From Leptospira biflexa (GTDB taxonomy: Bacteria; Spirochaetota; Spirochaetia; Treponematales; Rectinemataceae), in assembly GCA_020721875.1 (NCBI GenBank), contig DYLX01000003.1:76510-140509 (forward strand): a DNA stretch of 64,000 nucleotides. Direction: 5' to 3'. Position 1 is the first letter of the stretch; the number at the start of each line of letters is the position of its first letter. Position numbers and translations under genes: made by a program. Shown piece by piece: positions 25,423-34,063 of this stretch. The notes beneath the pieces are model-generated. The model ran no database searches and was not told the origin of the DNA. It was given only the letters and a program-made list of their open reading frames with translations.

Positions 25423-27185
25423 GCACTGCTCCCAGTCCCTGTGAGATTCTGTACAATACCAAGAAGTTCTTCAAGTATAATAGGCTTCTGAAGGTAGTGG
25501 ATGATACCCAATCGATGTGCGCGCCTGATGGTCAACTCGGTCTTGAGGTGCGAAATCACGATGACGGGTATGTCTTTGGTCGCTGATTTCGAGAGCATGG
25601 ATTCCTTGAGAAGGTAGGCGTCGATTTTTGGCACCATGAGTTCGGTGATTACGAGGTCCACGATCTCCTTCTGAAGAATTGAGAGGGCTTCCTGCCCGTC
25701 GGGCGCTGTGAGAATCGAGTAACCTTGATTGACGAGGAAGGTCTTCAGGACATCGACATTCACTTCATCGTCGTCGACAATGAGGATGCGCGCCATCGAG
25801 GGAGTCTCATTCTCCTCGGCGGTCGCGAAGTAGACGGTGTTGCCGCCTTTTCGGCGTGCAAGCCTGAGCCGGCGCAGGCCGAGATCGGTCATCTGCCCGC
25901 TCACCTTTTCCAGATCTGGCTGAATGTTTACGGCCTCAGCCAAGGTTGCCACTCCTATGGAAATAGTGATCGGTTCAACGAACACTTTAGAAGTCTCAAT
26001 CTCGTAGCGAATCTTATCGAAGAGATCGATCGCGTTCTGGAAGTCGATTTCAGGGATCCAGACCGCCATGGTCGCGCCATGTAGTCTGAACGGCATCGCC
26101 CCATGAGGGATATTCGATTCAATCGCACGGGCAACGCCCTGCAGCAATGCCTCGACTTCACTCGAGCCATACTTGTACTCGAACTGGGCAATGTTCTCGT
26201 CGATACCGAACACCCCCAACACATGATCATGATCGCCGATTTCCGCAATGTGGAGTGCCGCCTCTTCCTCGATAAAGGATTTGTAAAATATTTCGGAATA
26301 GAGCCCCGTCACCGCATCGCGAATCGCCTTGTCTTTCGACACCACAATGCTATGATTCAATTCTTCATTGAGCTTGCGAAGCTGCTGTACTTCCTGCTTA
26401 AGTAGCTCCACTTCACCGCTTGATGCCCCCGAAAGTGCCATTCCAGCGTAAAGGTTCTCGTATGATGAGACTTTTACCAGCTCACCACACTCGAGATGCG
26501 ACAATTCCCGCATGATGTGGTTGATATCGCGCTGTATGATCGACCCATAGGTTGGCAGTATGCGCTCTATGGTTATGCCCTCGAAAAGTTCCACCGCTGA
26601 GGCGAGAAAGTCGCGCGAAGGCATATTCGCCCGGTGGAAATTTCTGAGACGATCAATAAATCCTTCATCCATCTCAAGCGAAGGCTTGTCAGAATAAGAA
26701 GAAAAGAGCGCGCCCGAAAGGAGCGTCTTCGAGGTACGATCGTAGGTGGCGAAGGCTCCCGGCTGATATAGGTAGGGGGTTGGAAGAAACTGCAGGGTCC
26801 TCCCTGAAGAAAGCCGTAGCATCCAACCGCGCTCATCGATGAGGTAAGGTTCGGAAACAAGGTTGTAAAACCTAAGCTGACTCCAGGTGCGCCAGTGCGT
26901 CGCAATCTGGGCTCGCAAACCTTGCTTCTCGAAAAATAGAAGGCTCGAAGACGCGCCAGGTTCTTCTCCATGGACAACAACGACGCTGAGCGCTCTCAAC
27001 GCGATACACTTTTGAATTTTATCTTTGAGCTCATCTTTCTGGATTTCGGCGCCCGGACCAAAGAGTATCGCCTCTCCCTCATCGAGGAGCAGATAGATAT
27101 TCGACTGAAGATTCCCGACCAGCCCCGATGCTCCGACGCGGAAAAAACCATTGCCGAGATCCGTTATAGTATCAATACTTTCCAT
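25419..27185 (-). CDS. Degenerate ODP-fold / GGDEF-like / receiver signalling protein
   Basis: A 588-residue three-domain protein. Residues 1-235 match the ODP/flavodiiron metallo-beta-lactamase fold, but the diiron ligand motif HxExDH reads HGEEPG (His72 and Glu74 kept) and the later Asp and His positions appear to be Ala159 and Tyr213. After a coiled coil (257-285), residues 286-455 follow a GGDEF domain (DAVTGLYSE; SIGVATL) whose active-site loop is LHGAT rather than GGDEF. The C-terminal receiver (465-585) keeps the acidic IVDDDE and Lys567, but the phosphoacceptor Asp is Glu515 (VITELMVP). The ATG at 27185 follows AGGATT. It is coupled by a four-base overlap to the glycosyltransferase, so it is probably a non-catalytic regulator of polysaccharide synthesis. 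Confidence 0.78.
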   Translation of the reverse strand: MESIDTITDLGNGFFRVGASGLVGNLQSNIYLLLDEGEAILFGPGAEIQKDELKDKIQKCIALRALSVVVVHGEEPGASSSLLFFEKQGLRAQIATHWRTWSQLRFYNLVSEPYLIDERGWMLRLSSGRTLQFLPTPYLYQPGAFATYDRTSKTLLSGALFSSYSDKPSLEMDEGFIDRLRNFHRANMPSRDFLASAVELFEGITIERILPTYGSIIQRDINHIMRELSHLECGELVKVSSYENLYAGMALSGASSGEVELLKQEVQQLRKLNEELNHSIVVSKDKAIRDAVTGLYSEIFYKSFIEEEAALHIAEIGDHDHVLGVFGIDENIAQFEYKYGSSEVEALLQGVARAIESNIPHGAMPFRLHGATMAVWIPEIDFQNAIDLFDKIRYEIETSKVFVEPITISIGVATLAEAVNIQPDLEKVSGQMTDLGLRRLRLARRKGGNTVYFATAEENETPSMARILIVDDDEVNVDVLKTFLVNQGYSILTAPDGQEALSILQKEIVDLVITELMVPKIDAYLLKESMLSKSATKDIPVIVISHLKTELTIRRAHRLGIIHYLQKPIILEELLGIVQNLTGTGSSA

Positions 27186-27289
27186 GGTAATCCTAGAATA
27201 TTTTCGGCTTGTTACCCAAATAAATGAAATTGAATTGACGAAAGCGGATTGAATAGCACCGAATTCTAAGAATTTCTTAAAAAAATCAT

Positions 27290-27345
27290 TTGACGGCTGA
27301 AAGAAAGTGAATTTACAATAGAGCATCCGTTTTCAATTCAGGAGG
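27290..27345 (+). promoter_or_regulatory. Promoter and ribosome site of cstA
   Basis: TTGACG at 27290-27295 and TACAAT at 27314-27319 with an 18-bp spacer form a good sigma-70-type promoter. An AGGAGG ribosome site follows at 27340-27345, six bases before the ATG. Confidence 0.7.
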
Positions 27346-27350
27346 ACTGC

Positions 27351-29048
27351 ATGACAACGTTGATTGCTCTGGTTGCCCTTGTGATTTACCTGGTCTTTTA
27401 CTTCACATATGGCCGGGTTCTCCGGGGCAAGCTGCTCAAGAGTAAGGAGGCACCCGAGGCACCGTCGAAACGACTCTCGGATGGCGTGGATTATGTGCCG
27501 ACTTCAAAGTACGTGCTTTTCGGTCACCACTTCGCGTCGATCGCCGGCGCGGGCCCCATCACAGGCCCCGCGATGGCAGTTGCCTGGGGATGGCTGCCGG
27601 GTCTCCTCTGGATCTGGTTCGGTAACATCTTTCTTGGTGCCATCCATGATTATCTGGCACTCACGGCTTCTGTTCGCTACGACGGACGTTCGGTTCAATT
27701 CGTGGCGCAGGATCTCATCGGCAAAAAAGCCGGCAAGACCTTCGGTTGGTTCATACTCTTTCTCTGTATTCTCGTTGTCGCGGCATTCGGCGACATCGTC
27801 GCGGGACAGTTCGCGGCCGACGGACGCGTATTTTTCGCTTTTGTGTTCTTCTGCGTCGCTGCTCTTATCGCGGGATTTGCCATGTACCGCTCGAAGCTCG
27901 GCCTCGGCTGGGGCACACTGATAGGACTCGTTCTGGTTATATTGGCCTTCTACTTTGGCAATATGTTCCCCGTTAAGATGAGCAAGGATATATACTTCCT
28001 TATCATCTTCGTGTACATCATGCTGGCATCGACTCTGCCAGTCAATTTGCTTTTACAGCCACGCGACTATCTATCGTCCTTTTTCCTGTATTTCGGACTC
28101 CTCGTGGGAGGCATCGCGGCGCTCATCAGTTTTGGGCCCCTTGATTCCGTTCCGGCCTTCACTTCCTTCAGCGCAAAACTGATTGGCCCGGCGGGAGCGT
28201 TCCAGCCCTCACCGTTCTGGCCGACAGTGCCCCTCATCATCGCGTGCGGCGCGCTCTCCGGCTTCCACGCCCTTGTTGCCTCCGGCACGAGCGCCAAGCA
28301 GCTCAGAGATGAGAAAGACGCCCTGTTCGTGGGATACGGCGCGATGCTCGTCGAAGGCTTCCTCTCGACACTCGTTATCGTGTCGATCGCGGGATTCGGC
28401 GCGGCAGCTCTCGGCGCCGATAAGGTTCTGACAACTGGAGCCATTCCCCGCTTCGTACAGTCTTTCTCCATGATGGTCAGCACGAAGCTCCCCTTCTTGC
28501 CGATGAGCTTCATGACCATGTTCGCCGCTGTCTGGGTATCGACCTTCGCACTCACTACCCTCGACACAACGAACCGACTTGGTCGCTATATCATTCAGGA
28601 AATGGCCGCTCCTCTCAAAGATAAGAGTCCAGGTACCTACAAGATATTCTCCAACAAGTGGATCGCTTCAATTACCATCGCCTTTATCGGCATCTTCCTC
28701 GCGCGCTCTGGTGGCTACACCGTATTGTGGCCGGCTTTTTCCGGCGCCAACCAGTTGCTCGCGTCGGTCGTTATGCTCACTGTGACTGTTTGGATCAAGA
28801 AAAAACTCAACCCAAAGTACGTCAATGTAACATTCATCCCTGCGGTGTTGCTGTGGGTCACCGTTACGGCAGCCCTCATCTGGTATGAAGTTGTGATTAT
28901 CCCCGTATTCTTTAGGAGCGGTTCGAGCATCACCAGCGTCATCACCGGCATTGTCGTCGGTTTGATTACACTCTTCATGCTCACTCTCAACTTCATAATG
29001 ATCAATTCGTTCAGGAAAAACTGGAAGACGAACGCCGATATGGCATAA
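27351..29048 (+). CDS. cstA: CstA-family carbon starvation protein / peptide or pyruvate transporter
   Basis: A 565-residue polytopic membrane protein with about 15-16 hydrophobic segments. CstA family features include FGHHFASIAGAGPITGPAMA (about 59-77), the IFLGAIHDY stretch that follows and SGTSAKQL near 315. Members take up peptides or pyruvate during carbon limitation. At 565 residues it belongs to the shorter branch compared with the roughly 700-residue E. coli CstA. It is monocistronic, with its own promoter and a terminator 23 bp after the stop. Confidence 0.93.
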   Translation: MTTLIALVALVIYLVFYFTYGRVLRGKLLKSKEAPEAPSKRLSDGVDYVPTSKYVLFGHHFASIAGAGPITGPAMAVAWGWLPGLLWIWFGNIFLGAIHDYLALTASVRYDGRSVQFVAQDLIGKKAGKTFGWFILFLCILVVAAFGDIVAGQFAADGRVFFAFVFFCVAALIAGFAMYRSKLGLGWGTLIGLVLVILAFYFGNMFPVKMSKDIYFLIIFVYIMLASTLPVNLLLQPRDYLSSFFLYFGLLVGGIAALISFGPLDSVPAFTSFSAKLIGPAGAFQPSPFWPTVPLIIACGALSGFHALVASGTSAKQLRDEKDALFVGYGAMLVEGFLSTLVIVSIAGFGAAALGADKVLTTGAIPRFVQSFSMMVSTKLPFLPMSFMTMFAAVWVSTFALTTLDTTNRLGRYIIQEMAAPLKDKSPGTYKIFSNKWIASITIAFIGIFLARSGGYTVLWPAFSGANQLLASVVMLTVTVWIKKKLNPKYVNVTFIPAVLLWVTVTAALIWYEVVIIPVFFRSGSSITSVITGIVVGLITLFMLTLNFIMINSFRKNWKTNADMA

Positions 29049-29070
29049 GCCGCGGTAGTCGCTAAACAGT

Positions 29071-29107
29071 AAAAAAACCGGATAGCCACGTGCCGTCCGG
29101 TTTTTTA
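29071..29107 (+). terminator. Intrinsic terminator after cstA
   Basis: Stem AAAAAACCGGA (29072-29082) pairs with TCCGGTTTTTT (29096-29106) around a 13-base loop; the T run is part of the stem and the mirror A run would make it work on the other strand too. Confidence 0.88.
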
Positions 29108-29247
29108 TGCAAATGCGTGCTAAAAAAACGCCGCGACACCATACAGGGCAGGCACCCGACCTTGCCAGCACTGTTTTTGCTGGGATATGATGTGAAAGAT
29201 CAAGTTGCGAAATCGTACTGGTGAGATATACAAATTGAGGAAGTAAT

Positions 29248-29529
29248 ATGCCCGTTCGCGTTGGACATCTTCTGAAAGCAGGCCTCGACACCGTGGTCCA
29301 AGTTAGCCGCGAAAAAGCGACAGAGATGCTCGATTTCGAACTGAAAGAGTTGGAAAACATCTTTGCGCTTCTCATTCTCGGCGGGTTTGCCGGTCTTCCA
29401 TCGCCTCCTTCTCCCATCGCAGTCGAACTTTTACCATATATGGAAAAGGAATTGACTGTACTACTCGCGAGAACCGATCTCTCACAGGATCCGCTCGGTG
29501 TTCTAATGGGCATGCTTGAGATAGACTGA
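29248..29529 (+). CDS. Small conserved-looking protein of unknown function next to ArsA-like ATPase
   Basis: A 93-residue protein I do not recognise. It has an N-terminal amphipathic half (KAGLDTVVQVSREKATEMLD), a central hydrophobic stretch of about 15 residues followed by a proline-rich LPSPPSPI, and an acidic C-terminus. A GAGGAAG site precedes the ATG, and only 9 bp separate it from the ArsA-like gene, so it is probably translated with it. The hydrophobic centre may make it a membrane-associated partner or a client of the ATPase. Confidence 0.7.
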   Translation: MPVRVGHLLKAGLDTVVQVSREKATEMLDFELKELENIFALLILGGFAGLPSPPSPIAVELLPYMEKELTVLLARTDLSQDPLGVLMGMLEID

Positions 29530-29538
29530 GGAGCACTC

Positions 29539-30468
29539 ATGCGTAATACTATTTTTTTTCTTGGCAAGGGCGGTGTAGGGAAAACTACACTCTCGAGCGC
29601 CTTCGCGCTCACATTGGCTCGAAGCGGCAAGAGGGTTCTCATTGTTTCTCTCGACCCAGCGCACAATCTTGGCGACGCACTGCGCTGCTCTCTCAACGGC
29701 AAACCTATCACTGTTGAGGCAAACCTCGACGCGCTCGAAGTTGATCTGCCCGAATGGGTCGATAAATATCTGAAAGAGAGCCGCGAACAACTTAAAGCGA
29801 ACTATTCCTACGACATGGCGCTCAATCTTGACTCTTTTTTTGGCATCCTGAAATATTCACCAGGTACCGAAGAATACGCCGTGCTGTGGGCTATCGAAGA
29901 TGTGCACTGTAGACTCGCTCCTCTGTATGATTATGTCGTTTTCGACACTCCGCCAACCGCGCTATCGCTTCGCTTCCTCTCCCTGCCCGCCATTTCCGGA
30001 CTCTGGGTGGCCGAGCTCAGTAAACTTAGAGAGAGAATCCTCACGCGCCGACAGACCATCGTCAAGCTCAACCCCTCCTCTCCAGTGGCGGAAAGCTGTG
30101 TCGACAAAAAGGATGACAAAGTATATGGAAAGCTTCACAGCATCCGCGAGCGGCTCGCGATGCTGAACACACTCTTCTCAAAGCATAGCTTTATCAGCGT
30201 CATCATTAATCCCGACGAACTCTCGATCTTCGAAGCGCTGAGGATCAAGGACGAGCTCACACGCCTGAACATTCCGCTATCCGCGATCTGTCTCAACAAA
30301 CAGGGTGTTTCGGATGCCGAGTGGCACATCGACCCCAAATTGAGCCATCTCCCGCGTTTTACCTACAATTTTTCCCGCGATGGAATCAAGACGCGGGACG
30401 ACCTTGTTGCCATCGGTCTCGAACCGCTGATGGCCCAATTCTTACACGACAAGGAATTAAAACGATGA
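29539..30468 (+). CDS. ArsA/Get3-family ATPase
   Basis: A 309-residue single-domain ATPase of the ArsA/Get3 group. The deviant Walker A GKGGVGKTT is at 9-17, the switch I region DPAHNLGD follows at about 43-50, and DTPPTALSLRFL near 137 is the switch II motif. These ATPases work as dimers, in arsenite efflux or in delivery of tail-anchored membrane proteins. No arsenite permease or ArsR gene is near, so a targeting or assembly role is more likely. Its stop overlaps the start of the next membrane protein by four bases. Confidence 0.88.
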   Translation: MRNTIFFLGKGGVGKTTLSSAFALTLARSGKRVLIVSLDPAHNLGDALRCSLNGKPITVEANLDALEVDLPEWVDKYLKESREQLKANYSYDMALNLDSFFGILKYSPGTEEYAVLWAIEDVHCRLAPLYDYVVFDTPPTALSLRFLSLPAISGLWVAELSKLRERILTRRQTIVKLNPSSPVAESCVDKKDDKVYGKLHSIRERLAMLNTLFSKHSFISVIINPDELSIFEALRIKDELTRLNIPLSAICLNKQGVSDAEWHIDPKLSHLPRFTYNFSRDGIKTRDDLVAIGLEPLMAQFLHDKELKR

Positions 30469-31127
30469 GTCCCTACTTCCTGTTCGCGATCTGTTTGCTT
30501 GGCCTCGGTGCTACGGTTCAGTATTTTTTCGGTGTCAAGAAAAATCGATGGCTGGGTAAAACCATGTCTATTCAGGCTGAAAACCTTCTTGATCCGAAAG
30601 AGACGAACTATGTCAATATTGGCGGCGCCATTGGCTACAATTTTACTTACAAGCTTCGCGATCCTTGGAAAGAAATGAAGGGCACTTTTACGCTCTTTCC
30701 CCGCCACTCTCTCCTCTACATGCCCATTTCGATGATCATCGGAGGCGCGGATCGCTTTTTCCTCAACCTTTTCACCGGAAGAAGATTGATTGGAGAAGGG
30801 CACATCGTCGAGAAGGGACACCTCAGGCGCGCAAAGATTGATGAGATCGACCAGATGCACGCTGAACAGGTCGAGCGCGCCGGCAAGACCTTCTTTCTCT
30901 TCTGGCGCTATGGCGAACTGAAGAGCACCCTTTTAAAAACGCTCGACGCGATGCCCGACCCCGCGTCGCTTCAGCATTTTTGCTGTTATCGAGGGAATAA
31001 GACATTCTTTTTATATCTGAAGCCTAAAAATGGGGCCATCGAAGCGAATTTGAAAACCTTCATGGATGAATGCCCTCACTACTTCCACCAAGACAAAGAG
31101 GCGGAAGCGGGAGCAGATATGGATTAA
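30465..31127 (+). CDS. Membrane-anchored protein of unknown function coupled to ArsA-like ATPase
   Basis: A 220-residue protein with an N-terminal membrane segment (about 3-22), a soluble domain with two aromatic-rich stretches (IGYNFTYKLRDPW; FTLFPRHSLLYMP) and a weakly hydrophobic stretch near 95-110. I recognise no family. The ATG at 30465 overlaps the ATPase stop (ATGA), so it is the third gene of a coupled trio with the small protein and ArsA-like ATPase. It may be the membrane receptor or partner for that ATPase; this is inference from coupling only. Confidence 0.75.
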   Translation: MSPYFLFAICLLGLGATVQYFFGVKKNRWLGKTMSIQAENLLDPKETNYVNIGGAIGYNFTYKLRDPWKEMKGTFTLFPRHSLLYMPISMIIGGADRFFLNLFTGRRLIGEGHIVEKGHLRRAKIDEIDQMHAEQVERAGKTFFLFWRYGELKSTLLKTLDAMPDPASLQHFCCYRGNKTFFLYLKPKNGAIEANLKTFMDECPHYFHQDKEAEAGADMD

Positions 31128-31132
31128 GGCGG

Positions 31133-31264
31133 TTTGTCGCGGACTGCCGCGGTATTACAAGGTTTTACGCGGGCCGCCGCGGCTTTTACGCGATTTTATG
31201 CATGGTGCGCGTTTTACGCGTTTTACACGGCGCCATGTGCGGTTTTGTGCACCTTGCGCGGCCT
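31133..31264 (+). repeat. GC-rich low-complexity spacer with repeated TTTTACGCG
   Basis: A spacer made of short degenerate repeats: TTTTACGCG occurs at 31163, 31185 and 31212 and a variant TTTTACACG at 31220, mixed with CCGCGG units. It has no convincing reading frame and sits just before the MIP18-like gene. Confidence 0.5.
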
Positions 31265-31278
31265 GAAAGGAGGTCTCC

Positions 31279-31551
31279 ATGGACCCTGAAATGAAGAAAA
31301 AAATCGACGCTGCCCTCGCGAAAATCAAAGAACCGCAGTCCGATGTACCCATTGTTGATCTCGGCCTCGTGCAAAAAGTAACCTACAGTGAAAAGGAAAA
31401 AACCCTGCTGCTGCGCCTCGCCATCGGGTATCCCCCCGGCGAGTGCCCCGCGTGTCTCGCCATCAACGAGGTGGTGAAGAACGGCATCGTCCGACGCGCG
31501 CGCGAGGCGTTTGAGAAAGCGTTCCCGGAACTGAAGATTGTCGTTGAGTAA
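31279..31551 (+). CDS. MIP18-like (DUF59) protein, probable Fe-S assembly or metal-sulfur cluster factor
   Basis: A 90-residue single-domain protein resembling the MIP18/DUF59 family used in iron-sulfur cluster assembly. The signature IVDLGLVQKV (about 26-35) and the LRLAIGYPPGECPACLAINEVV region match the family plan. A near-perfect AAAGGAGG ribosome site precedes the ATG. It is followed after 16 bp by the first CheW gene and may be co-transcribed with the chemosensory operon, although no functional link is obvious. Confidence 0.75.
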   Translation: MDPEMKKKIDAALAKIKEPQSDVPIVDLGLVQKVTYSEKEKTLLLRLAIGYPPGECPACLAINEVVKNGIVRRAREAFEKAFPELKIVVE

Positions 31552-31567
31552 GTTGAGGAGCCTATCG

Positions 31568-32065
31568 ATGCCGGAATCAGACAATACCTTGCCGAATAGT
31601 GCAAAGCTCGATGCGCCTTCTATGGCAGCGCTCAATGTATGCATTTTCCGCGCTGGTACGCGGCTGTATTGCCTGCCTGCGGCTTCGGTAGAATATGTCT
31701 ACCCTTATTGCGAAATCACCCCTGTGCCTCAAAAAACCGAAAGCATTGAAGGCGTCATCAATCTGCATGGCTCAATCGTTCCCGTTATCGATATGGGCAT
31801 AAAATGCGAAAAGCGCCCGCTAGAGCGCGATCCAGCACATAAGCTTCTCGTTGCCCGTATAGGATCGCATCGCATTGCCCTCCATGTCGAGGATGTGCTA
31901 GATGTCGTCGAAGTGGAACCTGGCAGCTGGCAAGAGACCGACGCAATATTGCCAGGAATCCAAGTGCTCGCAGGCATTGTCAAATACCAAGAAGGACTCG
32001 CGCTTTTATATGATCCTGCAGCGTTTTTTGCTGCAGAGCTTCTTTCGCAGAGTAAGCCCCGCTGA
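31568..32065 (+). CDS. CheW-like adaptor (WspB position)
   Basis: A 165-residue CheW-domain protein that would couple the chemoreceptor to the CheA kinase. The CheW fold is seen in LNVCIFRAGTRLYCLPAASVEYV and GVINLHGSIVPVIDM. The ATG at 31568 is preferred to an upstream TTG because of a TGAGGAG site. It is the first gene of the chemosensory operon and occupies the place of WspB in Wsp systems. Confidence 0.92.
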   Translation: MPESDNTLPNSAKLDAPSMAALNVCIFRAGTRLYCLPAASVEYVYPYCEITPVPQKTESIEGVINLHGSIVPVIDMGIKCEKRPLERDPAHKLLVARIGSHRIALHVEDVLDVVEVEPGSWQETDAILPGIQVLAGIVKYQEGLALLYDPAAFFAAELLSQSKPR

Positions 32066-32071
32066 CAGCAT

Positions 32072-33535
32072 ATGGAGCAAAAAAGCCGGACATTGACCGA
32101 TCAAGAATTGGATTTGGCAATATCTCAAAATAGAGAGCAGATCCATACTGCGCTCAAAGCTAATTTCGGCCTCAAGCCAGGTGTAGTTCACAACTACTCG
32201 CTGAAAAAAGCAATTCGAGCAGTGATCGAGGAGCATCACACTTCGCTTAAAAAAGCCATCGATTCAATCTGCAAGATCCCCATCGAGGATACTGTCGCTC
32301 AAACAATCATTCCTCATATCACAATATATGAAACATATTTTTTCAGGCATCCCGAACATTTTGCCTGGATGCGCGAAATCTTTCTCCCTGCGCTGGAACA
32401 AAAAAGGCACGCAGAGCAAAACCACGTTGTCCGCTGCTGGTCTGCAGGCTGCAGCACAGGGGAGGAAGCATATTCCATCGCAATAACGCTGTATGAATAT
32501 TTTAAGAATAAACAAGGTTGGGCTTTAAAGGTTCTTGCAACTGATATCAATCCAGAATCTTTGGATATTGCACAGCAAGGATATTATGGTCCATGGTCAT
32601 TCAGAGAAATGGATCGTGAAACTATTGAAAAGTATTTTCATGTTCCAAATGACAGACGTATATCTATCCCTGGGTTGCCTCAAACAAAACTTTATCATAT
32701 CGATAGCCATATTCAGCAAATGGTCACCTTTGCTCAATTGAATTTGCTTACACCGCAATGGAATATTCCGGAATTATCAGACTCCACATTCGATTTGATC
32801 TTTTGTCGCAATGTATTTATTTATTTTGATCAGGATACCGCTCAAACGCTTGCATTGCGCTTTGCAAAGCATCTTAAGCCAGATGGCGCCTTTATTGCGG
32901 GACCAAGCGAGCCATGGTTTCTTAATGGCTTGCCATTTATACCTAAGCAAATCACCAATGGCACAATCTTTATAAAAAAGGAGCATCGCGATTTTTCCGA
33001 GCAAACCAAAAATCAGCTGCCACCACACATTGCGGTAAGCCGCCCTACCCCGCCCATGCAATCTTTTGAGCACAGTCATTCAAAAAAGACCTTACCTAAC
33101 CCGGCACCTAAACCAGCTACTTCATCTTCTCTAGAATCAAAAGAAATTATTAGGGCGCGCCTACTTGCCGATTCCGGAGAAGCGAGCCATGCTATCGAGA
33201 TTATATCGGATCTCATACAAAAAGAAAAAACCAATCCTGAACTTTATTATCTGCGCGGACTCGCATATTTTCATGCTAAGGATTTCGCATCGGCCGAATC
33301 CGACCTGAAAAAATCGCTCTTTTTGGAGCCAGACAATGTCGTTGCATATATTACATTAGCTGCAATTTCCGAAAAGAAAAATAACATAAAGGAAATGCAG
33401 AAATATTACTCAAATGCATTGCATTTTCTGTCGAAAATAGAAGAGAACGCGATTGTGCCAGGTTCTAATGGAATACCGGCAAAGGCAATGCGTGAAATGA
33501 TTCAATCGCTTATGGATACATATGGAAACAGATGA
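32072..33535 (+). CDS. CheR-type methyltransferase with C-terminal TPR repeats (WspC-like)
   Basis: A 487-residue receptor methyltransferase. The N-terminal CheR helical domain is followed by the SAM-binding domain with WSAGCSTGEEAYS (about 123-135), TDINPESLDIA and the LIFCRNVFIYF motif. A low-complexity linker (about 305-360) leads to TPR repeats (about 375-465; LYYLRGLAYFHAKDF and VVAYITLAAISEKKN). CheR-TPR architecture is typical of WspC. Its last 14 bases overlap the next CheW gene. GC is clearly lower than in flanking regions. Confidence 0.94.
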   Translation: MEQKSRTLTDQELDLAISQNREQIHTALKANFGLKPGVVHNYSLKKAIRAVIEEHHTSLKKAIDSICKIPIEDTVAQTIIPHITIYETYFFRHPEHFAWMREIFLPALEQKRHAEQNHVVRCWSAGCSTGEEAYSIAITLYEYFKNKQGWALKVLATDINPESLDIAQQGYYGPWSFREMDRETIEKYFHVPNDRRISIPGLPQTKLYHIDSHIQQMVTFAQLNLLTPQWNIPELSDSTFDLIFCRNVFIYFDQDTAQTLALRFAKHLKPDGAFIAGPSEPWFLNGLPFIPKQITNGTIFIKKEHRDFSEQTKNQLPPHIAVSRPTPPMQSFEHSHSKKTLPNPAPKPATSSSLESKEIIRARLLADSGEASHAIEIISDLIQKEKTNPELYYLRGLAYFHAKDFASAESDLKKSLFLEPDNVVAYITLAAISEKKNNIKEMQKYYSNALHFLSKIEENAIVPGSNGIPAKAMREMIQSLMDTYGNR

Positions 33536-34040
33536 AAATATCCTGCTGAATCGAGCAAAAAAACTCGCCAAAAGCCAGCATCGTACAGCAAAAAAAATCG
33601 ATATCCGCTGCATTGAATTTACACTATGTGGCATGAGCTTTGCATTCGAGATCCAAAGCATTCGAGAAATATTGCGATACAACCGAACAATCACACCATT
33701 GCCATTTTTGCCTCCATTTCTTATTGGAGTCATGAATGTACGCGGTGAAGTAGTGCCGGTTGTCGATCTCGGATTGTATGTGGGTTTGCCTACCCAGGAA
33801 GAGTCAAAAAAAAACTTTAAATCGCTCATTATTCTTCAGAAGAATGAGCTAGTGTTTGCGTTTCCATGCGAGCGGATTGTACGCATCCGCGAATTTTCAA
33901 ACAATGAATTGCAGCCATCGATTGCAGCCCAAAGCCAAATTATCGAACATATTTCCAAAGGGTGCGGCCGTGGGGGCATAACTATTCTCGATGCTGATGC
34001 ATGTATGATGCAGCTGCAAAAAAGCATTGTTGCAGGATGA
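33522..34040 (+). CDS. Second CheW-like adaptor (WspD position)
   Basis: A 172-residue CheW-domain protein with IEFTLCGMSFAFEIQSIREIL and GVMNVRGEVVPVVDLG motifs. It starts inside the end of the CheR gene (14-base overlap). Two CheW proteins flanking a CheR-TPR is the arrangement of wspB-wspC-wspD. Confidence 0.92.
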   Translation: METDENILLNRAKKLAKSQHRTAKKIDIRCIEFTLCGMSFAFEIQSIREILRYNRTITPLPFLPPFLIGVMNVRGEVVPVVDLGLYVGLPTQEESKKNFKSLIILQKNELVFAFPCERIVRIREFSNNELQPSIAAQSQIIEHISKGCGRGGITILDADACMMQLQKSIVAG

Positions 34041-34063
34041 ACAGGGCGATGGAGGTTTGAAAA

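Noticed and set aside
28668..29711. Long open frame on the minus strand across the end of cstA (347 codons)
   Set aside because: It is antisense to a strongly supported membrane protein and a terminator, has no recognisable domain, and reflects GC-biased codon use on the other strand.
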